From UBA8752 sp965659115 (GTDB lineage: Bacteria; Bacteroidota; Bacteroidia; Flavobacteriales_D; Sanyastnellaceae): 27,155 nucleotides of DNA. Numbering within the stretch: the first letter of the stretch is position 1; each line of letters opens with the position of its first letter. The DNA lies in contig CBFHUP010000041.1 of NCBI GenBank assembly GCA_965659115.1, forward strand, positions 1 through 27,155, given 5' to 3'. The notes below the pieces were generated by a model. It ran no database searches. It saw nothing but the letters and a program-made list of their open reading frames with translations, and was not told the origin of the DNA. Shown piece after piece: positions 23,786 through 27,155 of the stretch. The translations under genes were made by a program, and so were the position numbers.

Positions 23786-24349
23786 TCACATGCCGTTGAG
23801 CGCCTGCATGGCCGCAGTGGCATCCCCATAAATCTGAGTCAACCATATCTTTCCTGCGGCATCAAAATCCCAGGATTCGTAGTAGGAAATCATCACGGCT
23901 TTGCGGTCTGTACTGTCGGTGGCAGGGCGCACGACCTCCCAATCGAAATAGACGCGAACAGATCCGTCCACCTCTTTGGTTTCTGCATTGACACCGGGCA
24001 ATAGGCGCAGCTCTTCTGTGGCCAGATTGAAATCATATGTGGCCCAAGCGGATTCCCAAGCCTGAAGCTTGTCCTGCAATGACGCTGTGTCGGTCTGTCC
24101 AAACTTGGTGGGAAGCCACAAAGCGCTGTCCGCAAAATGTCCTTGGACCGCCGTCAACTCCTCATTGTCAAAGTCACGAATCAAGGCTTTGGCTGTCTCG
24201 CAATTCTGAGCAAACAGTGCATGGACCTCATGGGCTCCTTCAGTTGGAGCTGGAGACATGCATGAAGCCAAAACGACGATGGTCGAGGCTAAAAGTGAGC
24301 TGTTGCGCAAGTTCCAAGAAGGGGTCGAAAGGAAAAACTGATGATTCAT
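23786..24349 (-). CDS. SnoaL/NTF2-like lipoprotein
   Basis: The 187-residue product has an N-terminal signal with lipobox VLASC, so Cys30 should be lipidated and the protein anchored in an envelope membrane. The mature part looks like an NTF2-like cone fold: a helix with LIRDFDNEELTAVQGHFADSA, a DKLQAWESAWATYDF segment, and strands such as GSVRVYFDWEVV and MISYYESWDFD. Family members bind small hydrophobic ligands or act as enzymes; nothing here shows which. It is divergent from the decayed porin locus across a 226-base region. Confidence 0.7.
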   Translation of the reverse strand: MNHQFFLSTPSWNLRNSSLLASTIVVLASCMSPAPTEGAHEVHALFAQNCETAKALIRDFDNEELTAVQGHFADSALWLPTKFGQTDTASLQDKLQAWESAWATYDFNLATEELRLLPGVNAETKEVDGSVRVYFDWEVVRPATDSTDRKAVMISYYESWDFDAAGKIWLTQIYGDATAAMQALNGM

Positions 24350-24528
24350 GGCGAAATGTAATGGGCGTGAATGCGGGCTATGGAGGTCAAATCCGACGAA
24401 TATGCTGCAATATCGATGCTATTTCCGCTTGTCAGATTTCTCTTAGATGGTCAGCAATCACAGGGTGCTTCCAGCAATATCGTGTACCACGAAGACTCTT
24501 TACTTTGCAAATGACTCGAATACAGCGT

Positions 24529-24538
24529 CCCCCCCCCC
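24529..24538 (+). repeat. Homopolymeric C10 tract in the leader of a broken porin gene
   Basis: Ten consecutive C residues lie 37 bases before the ATG at 24576. A TACTTTGC element (24501-24508), close to the Bacteroidota -7 box but one base short, sits just upstream. Long G/C homopolymers are prone to slipped-strand mispairing, so the tract may vary in length between cells. Confidence 0.8.
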
Positions 24539-24575
24539 TTCATTCGTGGTCACCTTCGTCAAAATCCATTATCTC

Positions 24576-24924
24576 ATGAAGAGGATTTTGACCCTTTTAC
24601 TGGCGACGGGACTCGTGGCCACTTCTTAAGCCCAAGATGCATCACAGCCAAAAGGCTCTTGGTACCTCGGTACAGGTGACGCCACCACCATGCTCCACCT
24701 CTTTTCCACCGGTGTCGACATTGCGCCTACCATTGACGCTGTTGCAGACGACATCGTGGTGACAGCAAAAGCTGGCTTCGGTGGTGCTTTCGATGCACTC
24801 GACCTCTCCTTGGGAGGACAGTACTTTATGGGCGATTACTATGTTGGCCTTGACCTCATGGATCCCATCAATGATTTGGACCTGGGTCGTTGGCCTGTCC
24901 ATTGGATTTGGAGCCCGCTTCTGA
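24576..24924 (+). pseudogene. Outer-membrane beta-barrel protein, disrupted by a stop and a frameshift
   Basis: From ATG 24576 the frame encodes a signal peptide (MKRILTLLLATGLVATS), then TAA at 24627-24629 exactly where a residue before AQ should stand, and then continues in frame with AQDASQPKGSWYLGTGDA and strands such as DLSLGGQYFMGDYYVGLDL. Near 24885 the frame is lost. One base over, GLSIGFGARF followed by TGA (24922-24924) restores a typical barrel end with C-terminal Phe. Repairing both lesions gives about 115 residues, short for an eight-stranded porin, so an internal deletion is also likely. The stop is TAA, so selenocysteine is excluded. Sequencing error could explain one lesion, less easily both. 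A shorter open frame from 24690 lacks a signal peptide and is not thought functional. Confidence 0.75.
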
Positions 24925-24946
24925 AGCGAACAGAAACTGTAAGAAA

Positions 24947-24971
24947 GGGGCGGCTTTGGCTGCCCCTTTTT
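24947..24971 (+). terminator. Bidirectional terminator between porin remnant and amine oxidase gene
   Basis: GGGGCGGC (24947-24954) pairs with GCTGCCCC (24959-24966) with one G-U pair around TTTG, followed by TTTTTG. On the minus strand the 3' side is TTTCTT, so it can also end the amine oxidase transcript, whose stop codon lies at its edge. Confidence 0.8.
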
Positions 24972-24973
24972 GT

Positions 24974-26557
24974 TTAAACGAGTTCGTCCACCACATGCTT
25001 GGCCGCGAGCCATCCAGTTTGGACGGCACCTTCCATGTAGCCCCAGTAGTCGCCGCTGAAGGCCTCTCCGATGAAGCCGAGGTTGCGGACAAAGCCCACT
25101 TGGCGCTCCTCTTCATCCCCTTCGAAATAAAAATGGTCAATGGCCTCAGTGTATTGGCCTCTTCCGAAGCAACTGTAGCTGCCGCCGTAACGGGGCTCTT
25201 GGCCCCAATTGATGGCCCACGCTGCGCTGTTGCGGCCACCGGACAGATTGGGAAACAGCGGTTCGATCTCCTGCACAAGGTCATCCGCCAAAGACGCCGC
25301 GGCATTGGGGTCCATGGCCGCAGCCGCATCTCCTCCCAGCAAAAAGGTCAATGACCCTTCCCCTGCCTTGAGCAGGTTGCTGTCCCAACAGGTTTGGGGA
25401 CCGGCATTGGTGAGCACCTCTCCGTCGTATCCCTCAGTGCGCCATGGAGTACCATTGAATCCGGCGATGACCTTGGCGTGTTCGCCCATGCCCGCCTCGG
25501 CGATGAAGGTTTCCAAGGTCTCGGGCATGTCGACATCCTCGAACTGCACCTGGCGCAAGGCAGGCAGCGGCAGGCCCATCAGCACAATGTCGGCCTCTAC
25601 CTCCTCCATACCCTCAAACGTCAGCGCAAACCCGCGGCCTTCGCTGCGCACGGTCAGCAGGCGAGCGCCCGTCATGAGCTGCCCTCCTGTGGCGCCCCCC
25701 AGTTCGGTCACCATGGCTTGCACCAAGGATTGTGTGCCTTCTGTGAGTTTGTATCGCTCCACGCCATCTGATGCCGTGGAACCGTCGTGCACCTGCGGCA
25801 AGTCTTCCACGAAATGCAAGGCCGAGAGTTGCGACGGTGGCTGACCGAACTCGGTCAGAATGGCCACCTCCAAAACAGCGCGAAACACCCCGCCAATGCC
25901 CAATGCGTCCCAGTATTCTGCGCAGGTGAGCGCATCGAGGGACACAGACTTTGAGTCGTAATCCGATTCCAGTTCGGCTGCGTCGGCCAAGAACGTGGGC
26001 AAGAATGGCTGTGTGGCCTCTGTGAGTGCTTCGAGGGTGACTTCCTCCCCATTGAAGAGATAGCGCATGCCTTCGAGTTCTGAGGTTTCCAGGTCGTCCA
26101 AGGCGAGGCCAAAGCGGTCGGTCAAACTGAGCATCCATTCGTGCTCTTGGTCGATGAATTCACCTCCTGCTTCAAAGGCCTTGCCTGGAAGTACGCCGGT
26201 GATGGTTCGGGCCCGACCGCCAAAGCGTTCCGAGGCCTCGTAAACCACCGGAGCCATGCCCTTGTCCTGAAGTTTGAGGGCGGCCGTAAGGCCCGCCAAT
26301 CCACCACCGATGACCGCCACAGTTGTGTTGGCCAACCGGCGCTCTTTGCTGCAGCCTGCACTGGCCATCAACGGCAAGGCCGCCAGCGCCCCCATCGCCT
26401 TGAGCGCATCGCGACGCGGCATGCTGACCTTTCGGGATGCCCCTTGGAGCTTCTGCGTCCACAGGACGCCTTCTTCGATTTTAGATCCTGCACCGGTTAA
26501 TGCCGCTGCCCGAGCCAATGCCCGGTGAATCCACTGCATGTGTTTGCTTTTGGCCAC
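24974..26557 (-). CDS. FAD-dependent amine oxidase family protein, exported lipoprotein
   Basis: The 527-residue flavoprotein resembles monoamine oxidase/phytoene-desaturase-like enzymes. The FAD fold begins VAVIGGGLAGLTAA (GGGLAG, 84-89), followed by YEASERFGGRARTI (106-119), the family's second FAD motif. The end (GFIGEAFSGDYWGYMEGAVQTG) is the typical closing FAD-binding segment. Before the domain lies PRRDALKAMGALAALPLMASAGC: a twin-arginine-like motif (Arg48-Arg49), hydrophobic stretch and lipobox with Cys69, implying folded export by Tat and lipid anchoring. The RR motif is preceded by about 45 residues; a start at ATG 26422 would place it at the very N-terminus, but the extension is coding-like and similar leaders are seen in this family. 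Substrate unknown; amine and other CH-NH oxidations are possible. Confidence 0.88.
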   Translation of the reverse strand: MAKSKHMQWIHRALARAAALTGAGSKIEEGVLWTQKLQGASRKVSMPRRDALKAMGALAALPLMASAGCSKERRLANTTVAVIGGGLAGLTAALKLQDKGMAPVVYEASERFGGRARTITGVLPGKAFEAGGEFIDQEHEWMLSLTDRFGLALDDLETSELEGMRYLFNGEEVTLEALTEATQPFLPTFLADAAELESDYDSKSVSLDALTCAEYWDALGIGGVFRAVLEVAILTEFGQPPSQLSALHFVEDLPQVHDGSTASDGVERYKLTEGTQSLVQAMVTELGGATGGQLMTGARLLTVRSEGRGFALTFEGMEEVEADIVLMGLPLPALRQVQFEDVDMPETLETFIAEAGMGEHAKVIAGFNGTPWRTEGYDGEVLTNAGPQTCWDSNLLKAGEGSLTFLLGGDAAAAMDPNAAASLADDLVQEIEPLFPNLSGGRNSAAWAINWGQEPRYGGSYSCFGRGQYTEAIDHFYFEGDEEERQVGFVRNLGFIGEAFSGDYWGYMEGAVQTGWLAAKHVVDELV

Positions 26558-26605
26558 GTCTCAAGGTAGGCCTTCCAACGGCTGGCATTGCGCCTTGCCA
26601 TGGGC

Positions 26606-26734
26606 CTACTTCTTTTTGCGGCGGTTGTACATCACGAGCACGGGCAACAACAGGGCCATCACGGCGAAGATCATCATCGAATTCATAGACGCAATATCCC
26701 AAGACACCCAACGCACCACGTGCTGACTTCCCAT
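26606..26734 (-). CDS. Candidate 42-residue single-span membrane protein
   Basis: A short open frame encodes a 42-residue peptide starting MGSQHVVRWVSWD, with one hydrophobic span (about 19-36, MMIFAVMALLLPVLVM) and a strongly basic tail YNRRKKK, which would stay in the cytoplasm by the positive-inside rule. An internal ATG at 26686 would give a 26-residue form that is nearly all span and tail. It lies 48 bases upstream of the amine oxidase gene on the same strand, so both may share a transcript. I recognise no family. The organised span-plus-tail pattern makes chance less likely but does not prove expression. Confidence 0.4.
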   Translation of the reverse strand: MGSQHVVRWVSWDIASMNSMMIFAVMALLLPVLVMYNRRKKK

Positions 26735-26899
26735 TGTTCTTCAGCCGAAGACTGGGGAAAATTCAAAGACGTTCCCTTGCTCGACATTCCGAACACAAGG
26801 CCAGCTTGCTCCATACGACCACGGACGAATTCACACCAAGTGGGGACAAACATCCACACCTTACCTTCTCCAGTACCAACCCCTTCATTGAGGCCGTCC

Positions 26900-27155
26900 A
26901 TGACCCTTTCGCGAATCCTGTTTCCCGCTTTGACACTGCTTGTCTTGTGCACTTCGGGATGCACCGACGTCACGTTTGACGCGCCCATGCCACTGAACCA
27001 CAGGAACCTCCACGCCTTTCCAAAATCCCTCCAAGGTTCTTGGATTTCCACGTCGGATGACGATGGAAAACTGTTCATCCTGCGGGACCATGTTTACATG
27101 CAAGAGGACCCGTTGTTTTTGAGTGACAGCACGGTGCTCAGAAAATGGGACAAGG
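26900..27155 (+). CDS. Lipoprotein of unknown function (3' partial)
   Basis: From ATG 26900 the frame stays open to the window end (85 complete codons). The start MTLSRILFPALTLLVLCTSG leads to a lipobox TSGC at residues 18-21, so Cys21 should be lipidated. The mature part continues with short segments such as LNHRNLHAFPKSLQGSW and HVYMQEDPLFL, a style seen in uncharacterised Bacteroidota lipoproteins whose domain begins with an L-x-G-x-W strand. Function unknown. It diverges from the small membrane ORF across about 165 bases. Confidence 0.65.
   Translation, partial: MTLSRILFPALTLLVLCTSGCTDVTFDAPMPLNHRNLHAFPKSLQGSWISTSDDDGKLFILRDHVYMQEDPLFLSDSTVLRKWDK

Noticed and set aside
24627..24629. Possible recoded stop (selenocysteine) in the porin frame, given selD nearby
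   Set aside because: The codon is TAA, not TGA, and the selD-mnmH pair points to tRNA modification only.
24890..25354. Open frame on the plus strand across the terminator into the amine oxidase gene
   Set aside because: It runs through a strong hairpin and is antisense to a well-supported enzyme.
26683..27078. 131-codon minus-strand frame near the right end
   Set aside because: It is antisense to the lipoprotein start, which has a clear signal and lipobox, and shows no domain of its own.
1..27155. tRNA, rRNA, CRISPR array, insertion sequence, prophage or integrase
   Set aside because: No cloverleaf-like or rRNA sequence, no regularly spaced repeats, and no transposase, integrase or phage structural protein was seen on either strand.

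Overview
The window reads as a chromosomal segment of a Bacteroidota bacterium, most likely a marine, light-using member of the Flavobacteriales or a relative. Pointers are: the ftsK-lolA pair; the rpmG-DUF4295-ftsY cluster; a T9SS-type C-terminal sorting domain on a giant secreted protein; promoter-like elements of the Bacteroidota type (TAnnTTTG); ATG starts without clear Shine-Dalgarno sequences; and a proteorhodopsin beside a Blh-type retinal-forming dioxygenase. Base composition looks GC-rich (mid-50s % by eye), which is high for a marine flavobacterium. I cannot name the species.

Layout. Positions 1-1019 hold the end of a PaaE-like ferredoxin reductase, converging on lolA and ftsK (minus strand). 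Divergent from ftsK run rpmG, a 50-residue DUF4295 protein, then ftsY-rimO-queE, whose last three genes are joined by ATGA overlaps. A minus-strand block guaA -> LysM/PBP1-like protein -> hemF is likewise translationally coupled. Plus-strand maf is followed by proteorhodopsin and blh, with a strong hairpin between the last two. Next come mnmH-selD (minus; selenouridine in tRNA), a secreted coiled-coil protein (plus), a flavin-dependent halogenase-like enzyme and a 1095-residue lamin-tail/CotH/T9SS protein (both minus). The right end holds a cold-shock protein with promoter and terminator, a four-helix membrane protein, an NTF2-like lipoprotein, a broken outer-membrane beta-barrel gene preceded by a C10 tract, a Tat/lipobox flavin amine oxidase, a possible 42-residue membrane microprotein, and the start of another lipoprotein.

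How the genes fit together. The physiologically distinctive unit is the light module: the rhodopsin carries the DTE proton-pump residues, a green-type tuning residue and a glycine at the site that opens the carotenoid-antenna fenestration, and blh supplies its retinal. The beta-carotene genes are not in this window. mnmH and selD form a complete selenouridine module, with SelD using cysteine rather than selenocysteine. Most other genes are housekeeping (cell division, SRP targeting, translation, GMP, haem and queuosine synthesis). The accessory interest lies in the right third: the halogenase-like enzyme, the CotH surface protein, and the decayed, possibly phase-variable porin locus. No rRNA, tRNA, CRISPR array, insertion sequence or phage gene was found. 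No gene-free stretch exceeds 300 bases; the longest, 17598-17896, holds only one hairpin that I can see.
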